A stretch of 64,000 nucleotides of DNA from Fictibacillus halophilus (GTDB lineage Bacteria; Bacillota; Bacilli; Bacillales; Fictibacillaceae), in NCBI RefSeq assembly GCF_016401385.1, contig NZ_JAEACF010000001.1:2728001-2792000 (forward strand). Direction: 5' to 3'. Below, piece by piece: positions 7,559-16,422 of this stretch; the stretch's first letter is position 1, and every line of letters begins with the position of its first letter. The notes beneath the pieces are model-generated. The model searched no databases. It was not told where the DNA came from and was given only the letters and a program-made list of their open reading frames with translations. Position numbers and translations under genes: made by a program.

Positions 7559-9511
7559 ATGAAACACCGACAATCGAAGCAACAACGAAAACGCAGCCAA
7601 CAGCCTAACTCAACCGTTAAGCAAACGAAAGCCATGGAACAACCTCTACATAAGAACAGATACATAACCGGCCTCGATGGACTCAGAGCCATCGCCGTAC
7701 TCGCAGTTATCGCCTATCATTTGAACTTTGAATGGGCAGCAGGCGGATTACTAGGGGTTACTGTCTTTTTTGTTTTATCAGGATATCTAATAACCGATCT
7801 ATTAATCACGGAATATGTAACTACAAACACTATTAACTTTAAAAACTTCTGGATCCGCCGAGCCCGAAGGTTATTGCCAGCCATGTTTACGATGCTTCTC
7901 GTCGTCGTCACATACGTAACCTTGTTCGAGCCATCCATGCTTGAAAAACTTGAAGAAGATACCGTTGCAGCGATTTTTTATGTGAGCAACTGGTGGTATA
8001 TATTCCAAGATCTTTCGTATTTCGAAAGCTTCGGACCCCCTTCCCTACTCACTCACTTTTGGAGTTTAGCGGTGGAAGAACAATTTTATATCCTATGGCC
8101 ATTGGTCATTATCGTTCTATTAAAGATGAAGGTTCGTGAAGGTTCCCTGTTTTCTATGATGCTAGCAGGTGCTCTTATTTCAGCAGCAGCGATGACACTT
8201 TTGTACGAACCAGGTGCAGATCCGAGCCGCATCTATTACGGGACAGATACGCGCGTGTTCTCCCTTTTACTAGGAGCCAGTCTTGCTGTCATATGGCCGA
8301 GCCGTAAACTGTCTAGTACTCTACCACCTGAAATTCGTTGGAAACTAGACTTTGTCGGACTATTCGCACTCGCTTTTATCTTTTACATGTTCGGGAGCAC
8401 AGACCAATATCAAGACTTCCTCTACCAAGGTGGAATGGTCGCGATATCCGTTGCCGCTTTGCTAGTAGTAGCCGTAATGGTTCACCCATCCAGCCGACTC
8501 AATACGTGGTTGAGCTTTAAACCGTTACGCTGGGTCGGAGTTCGTTCGTATGGTATCTATCTGTGGCATTTCCCTGTGATTGTTCTGACGAGCCCTCAAT
8601 GGGGAGCAGATGCGCCAAGCTTATTTAGAACAACATTTCAAATTGTACTGATCTTAGTTCTAGCTAACCTGTCTTGGAAATACATCGAGAACCCGATCCG
8701 TAAAGGTGCGTTATCGAGATTCTGTCGAGTGGTGAAACGTGGAGAATGGAAACGTGAGCGGTCGTTTATCGGTAAGTTTGTGTTAACAGCTTGTATTTTA
8801 GGTCTTTTCATGTGCGTATCTGCAATCGGCTTCACCACAACTTCAGTAGCGTTAAGTAAAGGTAAAGTTATCTCTGCTATACAAGACAAAGTTGGAAATG
8901 AAGAGCCACCGCCAGAGAATACGGTGAGACCAGAACCGAAGTCTGATGGTGCTGATAAGGACGAAAAACCGGCCGAAGAGCCTAAAGAAAAACCATCTGA
9001 AGAACCAACATCTAATGATAAAGAAGATGAAGAGAAACAACCTGTTCAAGATACACGCTCACTCTCTGTCATCGGCGACTCTGTTATGATTGATGTAACA
9101 CCTCATATAGAGGAAGTATTTCCTAATGCTGATGTGGATGCAAAAATCGGACGTCAGTTTAGAGAAGCAGAAGATCTCGTTCAGCAGAAGAAAAGCTCTG
9201 GCAGTTTAGGTGAGATTGTTGTGATCGAGCTTGGAGCGAACGGGCCTCTATCTGAAAAGAGAATGCATAACTTGATTGAGTTAATTGGTGATCGAGATAT
9301 TTATATGATTACTGCACGTGTTCCAAAGCCTTGGCAGCGGGAAGTGAATGAGACGATTACTGATGTTGCTCAAGAGTACAAGAATGTTGAAGTAGTGGAT
9401 TGGTTTACGAAGAGTGAATCTCACCCAGAGTATATTGGTAGCGATGGTGTGCATTTAACGCTCACTGGTGCGAGAGAGTATGCAAATTTCTTAATTAAAC
9501 ATATAGAATAA
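7559..9511 (+). CDS. OatA-like acyltransferase (acyltransferase-3 plus SGNH domain)
   Basis: 650 residues. After a basic cytoplasmic tail, residues 35-415 form a multi-span acyltransferase-3 domain starting ITGLDGLRAIAVLAVIAYHL. A P/E/K-rich linker (about 440-495) leads to an SGNH-type esterase domain with GDSVMIDV (nucleophile Ser) and DGVHLT (Asp/His). OatA-type proteins move acetyl groups across the membrane and transfer them to the C6 hydroxyl of MurNAc or to other wall glycans, giving lysozyme resistance. GAGAGGA lies upstream of the ATG. It is transcribed against the flagellar genes, between flaG and the vWA gene, and ends in its own terminator. Peptidoglycan versus wall-polymer substrate cannot be decided here. 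Confidence 0.85.
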   Translation: MKHRQSKQQRKRSQQPNSTVKQTKAMEQPLHKNRYITGLDGLRAIAVLAVIAYHLNFEWAAGGLLGVTVFFVLSGYLITDLLITEYVTTNTINFKNFWIRRARRLLPAMFTMLLVVVTYVTLFEPSMLEKLEEDTVAAIFYVSNWWYIFQDLSYFESFGPPSLLTHFWSLAVEEQFYILWPLVIIVLLKMKVREGSLFSMMLAGALISAAAMTLLYEPGADPSRIYYGTDTRVFSLLLGASLAVIWPSRKLSSTLPPEIRWKLDFVGLFALAFIFYMFGSTDQYQDFLYQGGMVAISVAALLVVAVMVHPSSRLNTWLSFKPLRWVGVRSYGIYLWHFPVIVLTSPQWGADAPSLFRTTFQIVLILVLANLSWKYIENPIRKGALSRFCRVVKRGEWKRERSFIGKFVLTACILGLFMCVSAIGFTTTSVALSKGKVISAIQDKVGNEEPPPENTVRPEPKSDGADKDEKPAEEPKEKPSEEPTSNDKEDEEKQPVQDTRSLSVIGDSVMIDVTPHIEEVFPNADVDAKIGRQFREAEDLVQQKKSSGSLGEIVVIELGANGPLSEKRMHNLIELIGDRDIYMITARVPKPWQREVNETITDVAQEYKNVEVVDWFTKSESHPEYIGSDGVHLTLTGAREYANFLIKHIE

Positions 9512-9512
9512 C

Positions 9513-9552
9513 AACAAGAGCCAACGACCATGAAAGGTAGTTGGCTCTTGTT
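9513..9552 (+). terminator. Strong terminator of the OatA-like gene
   Basis: Thirteen-base perfect stem AACAAGAGCCAAC / GTTGGCTCTTGTT, extended by GACC/GGTA pairing, then T-rich sequence. It starts directly at the stop codon. Confidence 0.85.
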
Positions 9553-9820
9553 TATTCTTCTTTTTCTTCTCCACCCGTAACTGGATTTTTTTCCGTTTGG
9601 GGCTGTGAATTTACTTTGTGAAATATCACTTGATAAATCGCGGTTTAAATCCAAAATTGTTCTAAAATCCATCAGAAGGACTTTACAAAGTGTTTTTACA
9701 GAGTAAGACCATGCGATTGAGCATATCATTTCCGGAATAAATTCCATCCATTTGGATGTTTAATCATTCACTCAAAGAGCCTCAAATAATGCTTATATAC
9801 CAACAAGTAATCCTTAAGTA
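9553..9820. other. Intergenic region without a recognisable gene
   Basis: No frame here has both a ribosome binding site and recognisable protein similarity. The longest reverse frame (up to 9747) runs through the terminator into the OatA gene and looks spurious. It could be decayed coding DNA, but nothing identifies it. Confidence 0.5.
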
Positions 9821-9823
9821 AAA

Positions 9824-9853
9824 AATGACCCCTGAATAAATCTGAGGTCATTG
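9824..9853 (-). terminator. Terminator of the vWA-TIG gene
   Basis: AATGACC (9824-9830) pairs with GGTCATT (9846-9852). Read on the minus strand the stem is followed by a T tract. Located 20 nt past the stop codon at 9873. Confidence 0.65.
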
Positions 9854-9872
9854 TCATTTTTAGAAGTTTTAG

Positions 9873-12800
9873 TTATTTGTATTCGTAATTTAGTATATTA
9901 GATACCTGCCCATCAGGATTTATGATTTGAACATTTTTTATTCCTACAGAAGAAGCTGGCATCTTAATTCTAATTCTAGTGGAATTATAGAATACATTTG
10001 GATCTATTATAATTCCACCTACATCAATTTTCAAACCTAACTCAAAACCAGAGCCATCTATATACACCAAGTTTCCTCCGCTTATTGACCCTGAAGTAGC
10101 ACTAAGCTTCGTCATGATTGGAGCGGATTTCGCTGGTGGAGCATTATACGTATAGGTAGAAGTTGCTATTTGACCATCAGGATTCGTTACAATAATTGGA
10201 ACTTGCCCTGGAGTGTCGCCAGCAGGGATTTTTATTCTAAGCCTAGCATTTGAATAATAAGTAATATCCGTAATGACTTTTCCTCCTACTGTTACAGTAA
10301 GACTTGAATCGAAATTTTCTCCATCAATATATACTAATTCTCCGCCTGTAAGCTGTCCGTTATTCGGGGTTACATTTGTTATCTTAGGAACTACAGCTTT
10401 ATACGTATAACTTTGAGGCAAAGTAAATGTTTGGCCATCTGAGTTAGTAACTGTTATATCTACAGAACCAATGAATCCATCAGATTTAGGTGCTGTTACC
10501 CTCACTCTGCTCGTACTATAATAAGTTTGAATAGGTACAATTTTAGAGCCAAACATAAAAGTTGCTTTGCTGTCTATATTTACTCCATCAATATAGACCA
10601 ATTCTCCACCGCTGGTTAATCCACTATTTGGTGAAACTGCCTTTAGCTCAGGAGCCGGTGGTGGTGGTGGTGCTAAATAAGTATAAGCATTTGCTAATCT
10701 AGCTTCTTGATTATCTGGATTAACAATTCTAATCTCTACATTCCCACTGTTTATGTTAGCTGGCGCAATAACCCTTATTCTTTGGCTACCATAGAAGACA
10801 CTCATTTTTGCTTCATTTTCACCAAAATAAACTTTTACTCCATCGACAAAGTTTTTTCCGTCAATATAGACTAATTCCCCTCCTGATAATTTCCCAGAAT
10901 TAGGACTGATATTTGTAACCTCTGGTGCGGGTGGAGGGGGTAGTTCTTTATACGTATAGGCACCTGATAAAGTAACAGTTTGATTGTCAGGCAAGGTAAC
11001 AGAAACATCTACAGTTCCAGGTATGACAGTGGCAGGAACTTTTACTCTTACTTTGTTAATTGAATAGAAGTAATCAACCTCGGTCTCAGAAGATCCAAAG
11101 GAAATTTTCATATCTTTAGTGAAGTTATTTCCTTCTAGTATGATTAAATCCCCCCCAGTAACTAAACCGGAATTAGGCGTTACAGATGTAAGCTGTGGAG
11201 AAGGTAACAATGGTGGCTTATTGTATGTATAAGCATCTGCTATTACCGCTGATTCTCCATCAGGATTCTTAATTGTAATAGGAACTATACCCTCAATATT
11301 TTCAGGGGCAACTACTCTTATTCTTGTATCAGAATAATATGTTGAAATATTTGCTTTCTTATCTCCAAAAAAGACTTCTAAACCTTGTTTGAATTTCTTT
11401 CCGTCTATATAAACTAATTCTCCACCTTTTGTAAGTCCTTGGTTTGGTGATACGTTAATTATATTGAGTTCGTCTTTAATGGGTGGATCATACTTATAAC
11501 CATTAACTGCAATTACATTTGTTGCATCTGGGTTTTCCAAATAAACATCTACTGACCCTTCTTGTATTCCAGCTGGGACTACTGCTCTTATTTCTGTAGG
11601 ATTTCTATAGTCAACCGTTGCAAACTGTTCACCAATCTTAATTTTAATCCCGTTTAAAAAGTAGTTACCTTTTATGATAATAGTATTTCCTCCAAGAAAG
11701 GGTCCGCTTGCAGGTGAAATACTTGATATTACCGGTTTTGCAAAATAATGATAAGGACTTGTAGCGGTTTGCCCATCATCATTTCTCACATAAATAGTAG
11801 CAGCTCCCTGAAGCCCACTTGGAGCTGTTGCAGTTATTTCATTTTGGCTGATAACCTGTACATCACTTGCAAGATTAGTATTAAACTTTACCGTTAAACC
11901 AGTACGGAAGAAATCTCCTTTAATTGAGACTTTATTCCCCCCGTCAATACTCCCTTTACTTTCTGTTACGGAAGTAATAAGAGGTGCAGGATGTTTAAGT
12001 GTTACCGAGCTCCCCAATACACTGTATGTTCTGTTTGCCCCAGTATAATCCTTGTATTTTATGGACAATGGTTCTGTAACTGGAATGGTACCTATTTTTG
12101 CGTCTTTTTTAGGTCTGATTTTATATTTAAATGTTAATGGGTCATTTTTTAATTCTAAAAAATTCCACGTAAGTACATTACCTACTACTGTTGGCTTTGG
12201 AATATTATTATCATAAGATCCAGGAACGATTTCAAAATTGGGTGAAACAGTTTCTTTTACTTCTACATCATAAGCACTGGCCATTCCAATTTCCTTAACT
12301 ATGTTAGCATATATATCAGCTAGGCCAGCTGAACCTAGAACAAAATGATGATGATGAGAAGTTGTTGCCATCTCTTTTAGTAAAGAGTTAGGACCACTTT
12401 GGTCTGGATTATCATTTGCTCCTAACAATGCAATCGTGTAGAACACTATACCTGCATCCTTAGCAGCTTGCGCTTGCTGTTTTGCATATTCGTAGCTATT
12501 TGCGGCTCCATCAGTTAATAAAACTATTACTGGTTGAGCTTCTTGACGATGACTGGAGAGCATGTTAATTGCTTCTGTAATAGCTCCCCCAGTATTTGTA
12601 CTTCCACCAGCTTGTATAGTATTTATATAGGATTTTGTTGAAGCAGCATCAGTGTTAAGATTGTACTTTTGAGCAGAATCACTAAAATCCACTATACCTA
12701 CTTTATGTTGTTTTAAGTCCATTAAATCAATAAACCCTCTAGCCGCATCTTTAGCAGCACTAATTCTATTATCTGCTGTCATACTTCCAGATTTATCAAT

Positions 12801-13016
12801 AACAAGTACAACATCATTTGGTTTTACGACATTTAAAGGAGGCGTCCCTTGGATATTTAACGTTACTTCCATCTCTTCATTCGTGGTTAAAATTGATTTC
12901 TCCAATGTTCTGTTTGCTGTTACATAATTGGTACTTGCTTTCACAGAATCAAATACAGGTAATACAGAAGTAAGAACTAATAAGATCGCAAGTAAATATT
13001 TTAAAAATTTTTCCAT
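9873..13016 (-). CDS. Secreted vWA-domain protein with eight IPT/TIG repeats, adhesin-like
   Basis: 1047 residues, starting MEKFLKYLLAILLVLTSVLP, a Sec signal peptide with cleavage likely near VKA-S. GGAGG sits 7 nt before this ATG, which favours it over an upstream in-frame start. A von Willebrand A domain (about 68-255) has the intact metal site DKSGS at 74-78. From about residue 360 to the end there are eight IPT/TIG immunoglobulin-like repeats of 80-90 residues, most containing SGGELVYIDG or a variant. No LPXTG, SLH or lipobox anchor is seen, so attachment is unknown. The architecture is that of a surface or matrix adhesin. The leader holds a c-di-GMP-I riboswitch, so expression should follow the motile-to-sessile second messenger. 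It lies between hag and flaG, where B. subtilis has no such gene. Confidence 0.85.
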   Translation of the reverse strand: MEKFLKYLLAILLVLTSVLPVFDSVKASTNYVTANRTLEKSILTTNEEMEVTLNIQGTPPLNVVKPNDVVLVIDKSGSMTADNRISAAKDAARGFIDLMDLKQHKVGIVDFSDSAQKYNLNTDAASTKSYINTIQAGGSTNTGGAITEAINMLSSHRQEAQPVIVLLTDGAANSYEYAKQQAQAAKDAGIVFYTIALLGANDNPDQSGPNSLLKEMATTSHHHHFVLGSAGLADIYANIVKEIGMASAYDVEVKETVSPNFEIVPGSYDNNIPKPTVVGNVLTWNFLELKNDPLTFKYKIRPKKDAKIGTIPVTEPLSIKYKDYTGANRTYSVLGSSVTLKHPAPLITSVTESKGSIDGGNKVSIKGDFFRTGLTVKFNTNLASDVQVISQNEITATAPSGLQGAATIYVRNDDGQTATSPYHYFAKPVISSISPASGPFLGGNTIIIKGNYFLNGIKIKIGEQFATVDYRNPTEIRAVVPAGIQEGSVDVYLENPDATNVIAVNGYKYDPPIKDELNIINVSPNQGLTKGGELVYIDGKKFKQGLEVFFGDKKANISTYYSDTRIRVVAPENIEGIVPITIKNPDGESAVIADAYTYNKPPLLPSPQLTSVTPNSGLVTGGDLIILEGNNFTKDMKISFGSSETEVDYFYSINKVRVKVPATVIPGTVDVSVTLPDNQTVTLSGAYTYKELPPPPAPEVTNISPNSGKLSGGELVYIDGKNFVDGVKVYFGENEAKMSVFYGSQRIRVIAPANINSGNVEIRIVNPDNQEARLANAYTYLAPPPPPAPELKAVSPNSGLTSGGELVYIDGVNIDSKATFMFGSKIVPIQTYYSTSRVRVTAPKSDGFIGSVDITVTNSDGQTFTLPQSYTYKAVVPKITNVTPNNGQLTGGELVYIDGENFDSSLTVTVGGKVITDITYYSNARLRIKIPAGDTPGQVPIIVTNPDGQIATSTYTYNAPPAKSAPIMTKLSATSGSISGGNLVYIDGSGFELGLKIDVGGIIIDPNVFYNSTRIRIKMPASSVGIKNVQIINPDGQVSNILNYEYK

Positions 13017-13033
13017 ATACTTTCCTCCAAAAT

Positions 13034-13063
13034 AAAACAATAGCAATTGGCTACTATTGTTTT
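13034..13063 (-). terminator. Expression-platform hairpin of the c-di-GMP riboswitch
   Basis: On the minus strand AAAACAATAG pairs perfectly with CTATTGTTTT around a 10-nt loop, then ATTTT, directly between the aptamer and the GGAGG of the vWA gene. It fits a riboswitch-controlled terminator. The U tract is short, so occlusion of the ribosome site is an alternative mode. Confidence 0.65.
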
Positions 13064-13065
13064 GA

Positions 13066-13135
13066 AATGCAACCTGGCGATCTTTAAAATAGACCCATGG
13101 CTTTGCGTCCCTTTATCACTAAAGGTTTGCCAATT
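13066..13135 (-). promoter_or_regulatory. c-di-GMP-I (GEMM) riboswitch aptamer
   Basis: Minus strand, in order: GGCAAACC (13131-13124), AGTGATAAAGGGACGCAAAGCC with the hallmark GGACGCAAAGCC, then ATGGGTC, and a 3' arm GATCGCCAGGTTGC (13082-13069). This follows the GEMM-I pattern as in Vc2, with its GGGCAAACC and GGGACGCAAAGCC segments and GNRA-type receptor. It lies in the 5' leader of the vWA-TIG gene about 50 nt upstream of its start codon, with an intrinsic hairpin in between. The ligand is bis-(3'-5')-cyclic di-GMP in characterised members. A loose sigma-D-like box (TAAA-N16-GGCTATAC) lies just upstream but is a poor match. Confidence 0.88.
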
Positions 13136-13180
13136 TATTAGGTTGTATAGCCTATTACAAAAGAACTATTTAAATCCCAA

Positions 13181-13214
13181 AAAAAGTGATCACCTAATTT
13201 GATGATCACTTTTT
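13181..13214 (-). terminator. Terminator of hag
   Basis: Perfect 12-bp stem AAAAAGTGATCA / TGATCACTTTTT with a 10-nt loop, 26 nt after the hag stop. On the minus strand it continues into T-rich DNA. Confidence 0.88.
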
Positions 13215-13240
13215 AGTTAAACAGTCAGTCTATGTTGTTA

Positions 13241-14101
13241 TTAACGAAGAAGTTGAAGAACACCTTGTGGTTGTTGGTTAGCTTGAGCTAGCATAGATTG
13301 TGCAGCTTGAGAAAGGATGTTGTTCTTCGTGAATTCCATCATTTCTTTAGCCATGTCAACATCACGGATACGAGATTCAGAAGCAGTTAAGTTCTCTGAA
13401 GCAGTTCCTAGGTTATTAATTGTATGCTCTAAGCGATTTTGAACAGCTCCTAATCCTGAGCGGAAAGTAGAAACATCATCGATTGCAGTTTGAATCAATG
13501 TGATGTTAGCATCCGCTTTAGCTTGGTTAACAGCATCGGTTGCAGTTGGATCCAAGGCATCTGCTAGGCCTGTTTTTAGTGTATCAATTTTTAAAGATCC
13601 AGTATCCGAAGCAATTGCAGTCATATCAAATGAGATACTTTGTGTCGCATTAGCTCCAACATGGAATTTTAATGTAGCTGCACTTCCATCTAACAAGTTT
13701 TTTCCGTTAAATTGAGTATCATCAGAAATACGTTGTACTTCATCAATTAATGAATCCAACTCTGATTGAATTGCTTTACGGTCTACAGTATTGTCGTTTG
13801 TATCGTTAGCTGCTTGAACAGAAAGTTCACGCATACGTTGAAGGATAGAATGTGTTTCATTAAGAGCTCCTTCAGCTGTTTGAATTAAAGAAATCCCGTC
13901 TTGAGCGTTGCGTTGAGCTTGATCAAGACCACGAATTTGCCCACGCATTTTTTCAGAGATAGCAAGTCCAGCTGCATCGTCACCAGCGCGGTTAATACGT
14001 AGACCTGAAGATAATTTCTCCAAAGATTTTTGAGTATTCGTGTTGTTAAAAGATAATTGGCGGTGCGTGTTTAAAGCTGCGATATTGTGGTTGATTCTCA
14101 T
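13241..14101 (-). CDS. hag: Flagellin
   Basis: 286 residues starting [20 protein letters not shown], with AAGGAGGAAC just upstream; an in-frame start 11 codons earlier overlaps that box and is not used. The conserved N-terminal D0/D1 helices and C-terminal helices ([20 protein letters not shown]) are both present, and only a short variable centre separates them, as in small Bacillus flagellins. The protein forms the filament outside the cell. The 5' leader (14102-14160) is where CsrA-type repression would act; csrA and fliW lie immediately upstream. FliB encoded at 3.3 kb is a candidate to methylate its surface lysines. Confidence 0.97.
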   Translation of the reverse strand: MRINHNIAALNTHRQLSFNNTNTQKSLEKLSSGLRINRAGDDAAGLAISEKMRGQIRGLDQAQRNAQDGISLIQTAEGALNETHSILQRMRELSVQAANDTNDNTVDRKAIQSELDSLIDEVQRISDDTQFNGKNLLDGSAATLKFHVGANATQSISFDMTAIASDTGSLKIDTLKTGLADALDPTATDAVNQAKADANITLIQTAIDDVSTFRSGLGAVQNRLEHTINNLGTASENLTASESRIRDVDMAKEMMEFTKNNILSQAAQSMLAQANQQPQGVLQLLR

Positions 14102-14174
14102 TATAAGTTCCTCCTTGAATGTTACCTTCTGCATCCTTGCATTAGGTTAAGAATTTGGAGATGAGGTATAAAGT

Positions 14175-14202
14175 CGATCGCCCTTATACTTCATATCCTT
14201 CA
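14175..14202 (-). promoter_or_regulatory. Weak sigma-D-like promoter candidate for hag
   Basis: TGAA, 16 nt, GGCGATCG on the minus strand, about 75 nt before the hag ATG. Five of eight -10 positions match GCCGATAT, so this is only a candidate. Confidence 0.3.
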
Positions 14203-14222
14203 TAAAATTTATCGACTTGTTT

Positions 14223-14468
14223 TCAATTTTGTTTAATCATTTTTGATAATTTTTTTGTTAATTCTTTTTCGTTTAGTAGATTGATGGAATTGTTCGCTTC
14301 TTGATTTTCATTTTGTATAGAAAGGTAGACTTCCTTTCGATGAATATCAATATTGGATGGTGCTTTAATACCTATTCTGACTCGATCTCCCTCAATACCA
14401 ATAACTGTTATTTCTATATCATTACCTATTATAATAGATTCATCATTTCTTCTCGTAAGTACTAGCAT
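14223..14468 (-). CDS. csrA: Carbon storage/translation regulator CsrA
   Basis: 81 residues. The conserved core [20 protein letters not shown] through [10 protein letters not shown] and HRKEVY is typical of CsrA, an RNA-binding dimer that recognises GGA in hairpin loops. In Bacillus it blocks hag translation and is antagonised by FliW. The 7-nt overlap with the fliW end supports joint expression. The C-terminus is somewhat longer than the approximately 60-residue proteobacterial form, as usual in Bacillus. Confidence 0.95.
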   Translation of the reverse strand: MLVLTRRNDESIIIGNDIEITVIGIEGDRVRIGIKAPSNIDIHRKEVYLSIQNENQEANNSINLLNEKELTKKLSKMIKQN

Positions 14469-14902
14469 GATTCCTCACTCCTAAATTCTGAATGAAAGAA
14501 TTTATGTTTCTGATCATAGTTTCCATGAAGAATAACTTGCTTACCTAATTTTCCATTAATAATTAATGGAGCCTTTAGATTTGCAGTAGATTCTTCTAAA
14601 GTTTCTTTCAGCGTAACGATTACTTGAACAAAAACATCTTTACTATCTTTAATATTTAACATTTCTTGATCGTCAACGTTAAGTTCAAATTCATATTCCT
14701 TATCCAATAGAAACGGATTAGTAGTTATAAAAGCCAATGAGTGGTTCGTTATAGATTGTAAAAACAAAAATACTCCATCATCACTTAACGGTAGAAGAAC
14801 AAACTTTTTTTCTTCTGTGAACCCAGGTAAACCATTATTAAAATAAATAATCTGTTCTTTATTAATTTCAAACTCACCGATATATTTTGTTGTTATCTTC
14901 AC
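14462..14902 (-). CDS. fliW: Flagellar assembly factor FliW
   Basis: 146 residues with the GTG start at 14902, which is 5 nt after AGAGGTGG; a GTG three codons earlier overlaps that box and is less likely. It contains NGLPGF and [12 protein letters not shown], conserved in FliW. FliW binds flagellin when filament assembly stalls and otherwise sequesters CsrA allosterically, so it links flagellin secretion to hag translation. It sits between yviE and csrA, as in B. subtilis, and overlaps csrA. Confidence 0.93.
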   Translation of the reverse strand: MKITTKYIGEFEINKEQIIYFNNGLPGFTEEKKFVLLPLSDDGVFLFLQSITNHSLAFITTNPFLLDKEYEFELNVDDQEMLNIKDSKDVFVQVIVTLKETLEESTANLKAPLIINGKLGKQVILHGNYDQKHKFFHSEFRSEESC

Positions 14903-14913
14903 TATTTCCACCT

Positions 14914-15492
14914 CTATTTTTGAGCATTAACATATAAGCCGACAACTTCAATTCTTAATTCTGGATATTGAAGCATTTCCCCTTCAACTTTTCCAGGATA
15001 GTATTCAATGTTAGGTCTATTGACTTTAACATTAATTACAGGTGTGTTTTGCTTCCAATCTATATTAAGCTTAGCTGCTTCGTAGGCAATATTAACACTG
15101 AAATGTGACGGAACCCACCCAATGTTAAATTCAAATTCTTTTGAACGGCTGTTACTTTCAGCTTGGATAGCAATCATATTATTTTTATTTTCGATCTTCA
15201 TTAATTGATCACCTTGTTGGGCCGTTCTTGCAATCCCTTCCATATTATCTTGAAAGCCGTTCTGAGCAAACTCTTCAATTCTCTTGAATATTGATTTAAG
15301 GTCCATATCCTCCCAAGCTTTAGATTGGTCTATTGAAAGTTTACCTTTAATGGTTTCCATCAACAATTCCGCATGCGGCTGTTCAATCGTGATTTCCGCC
15401 GGAGGCTGCTCAATGGATTGCTCTCCCTTAAGATTATTTAATCCTAATTTTGCAAATCTTGATTCCAATTTTAAAGATGGGAAGTCCATCAT
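14914..15492 (-). CDS. yviE: DUF6470 (YviE-like) flagellar-cluster protein
   Basis: 192 residues of unknown biochemical function. It has no signal peptide or membrane segment. The first residues (DFPSLKLESRFAKLGL) and a C-terminal beta-rich part (GWVPSHFSVNIAYEAAKLNI) resemble B. subtilis YviE. The repeated IEQPPAEITIEQPHAELLME segment suggests a short internal duplication. Start: two consecutive ATG codons after AGGGGGA; either may serve. It lies between flgL and fliW in the conserved order and is probably cotranscribed. Confidence 0.8.
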   Translation of the reverse strand: MMDFPSLKLESRFAKLGLNNLKGEQSIEQPPAEITIEQPHAELLMETIKGKLSIDQSKAWEDMDLKSIFKRIEEFAQNGFQDNMEGIARTAQQGDQLMKIENKNNMIAIQAESNSRSKEFEFNIGWVPSHFSVNIAYEAAKLNIDWKQNTPVINVKVNRPNIEYYPGKVEGEMLQYPELRIEVVGLYVNAQK

Positions 15493-15534
15493 TTTCCCCC
15501 TAACAAAAAAGCTATCTATTAAGATAGCTTTTAT

Positions 15535-16413
15535 TTAACGTAGAAAGTCCACTAAACTTGGCTGTATAATTCTAGCTCCCGTATCTAGAGCAGCACGGTG
15601 AATGCTTTCTTGAATTTTCAAATCCAATATAGCCTTCTCATAATCAATATCTTCATTATCGGAAATCATTTTCTTAGTGTTGACAACTTGTTCTGATAAT
15701 CTATACTCTACTAGTTCGATACGATTGTATTTAGCACCTAATTCAGAACGTTCATCATTAAATGTATCTAGGGTTTGATCTAACTTAGTTAAATCGTCTT
15801 GAAAAGATTGATTATTTGAATTTGGATCTTGCAAATCAGTAACTAATAAAGTTAATGTATTAATTAAATCATCATTAAACACTTTGTCTGGATCAACATT
15901 CGCTTGTATGTTTATACCTTTTGAAATTTCAAGCATAACAGCTTTTCCGGTTTTAGAGGAATCGATTACACCGTTTGTAATCCTTTCTTCCTGTGTGTTT
16001 GTACCATTAAAAATATACTTGCCACCCACTTTTGTATTAGCAATACTTAATAGTTGTTCTTTTAACTGGGATACTTCTTGTGCTATTGAATTGCGTTGCT
16101 TTTCGTCGTATGTATCATTGCTCGCTTGTACTACGAGTTCACGGACTCTTTGAAGGACATCGCTTGATTTTTCTAAAGCATCTTCAGAATTTTCGAGCCA
16201 ATTGTAAACTTCTCCTAAATTTCTCTCGTATTGTTCAACTTCAGTGAGGTTTGTTCTGTAGTTCATCCCTTTAACAGCGATAACAGGATCATCCGAAGGT
16301 CTGGTGATTTTTTTTCCTGTTGAAAGCTGTTCTTGAACTTTACCTAACCTTTGATAGTTTTGGTGGATATTCTTTAACATGTTTCCACTTAGAATACTTT
16401 GTGTCACTCTCAT
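15535..16413 (-). CDS. flgL: Flagellar hook-filament junction protein FlgL
   Basis: 292 residues. It opens MRVTQSILSGNMLKNIHQNY and has the conserved LSTGKKITRPSDDPVIAVKG segment. Its C-terminus IQESIHRAALDTGARIIQPS is the flagellin-like helix of hook-associated protein 3. The protein adapts hook to filament. It begins 9 nt after the flgK stop, consistent with one operon. Confidence 0.95.
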   Translation of the reverse strand: MRVTQSILSGNMLKNIHQNYQRLGKVQEQLSTGKKITRPSDDPVIAVKGMNYRTNLTEVEQYERNLGEVYNWLENSEDALEKSSDVLQRVRELVVQASNDTYDEKQRNSIAQEVSQLKEQLLSIANTKVGGKYIFNGTNTQEERITNGVIDSSKTGKAVMLEISKGINIQANVDPDKVFNDDLINTLTLLVTDLQDPNSNNQSFQDDLTKLDQTLDTFNDERSELGAKYNRIELVEYRLSEQVVNTKKMISDNEDIDYEKAILDLKIQESIHRAALDTGARIIQPSLVDFLR

Positions 16414-16422
16414 ACAGCTAAC

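Noticed and set aside
9421..9747. 108-codon reverse frame between the OatA-like and vWA genes
   Set aside because: It runs through a strong terminator into the antisense of the OatA-like gene, has no ribosome site and resembles nothing I know.
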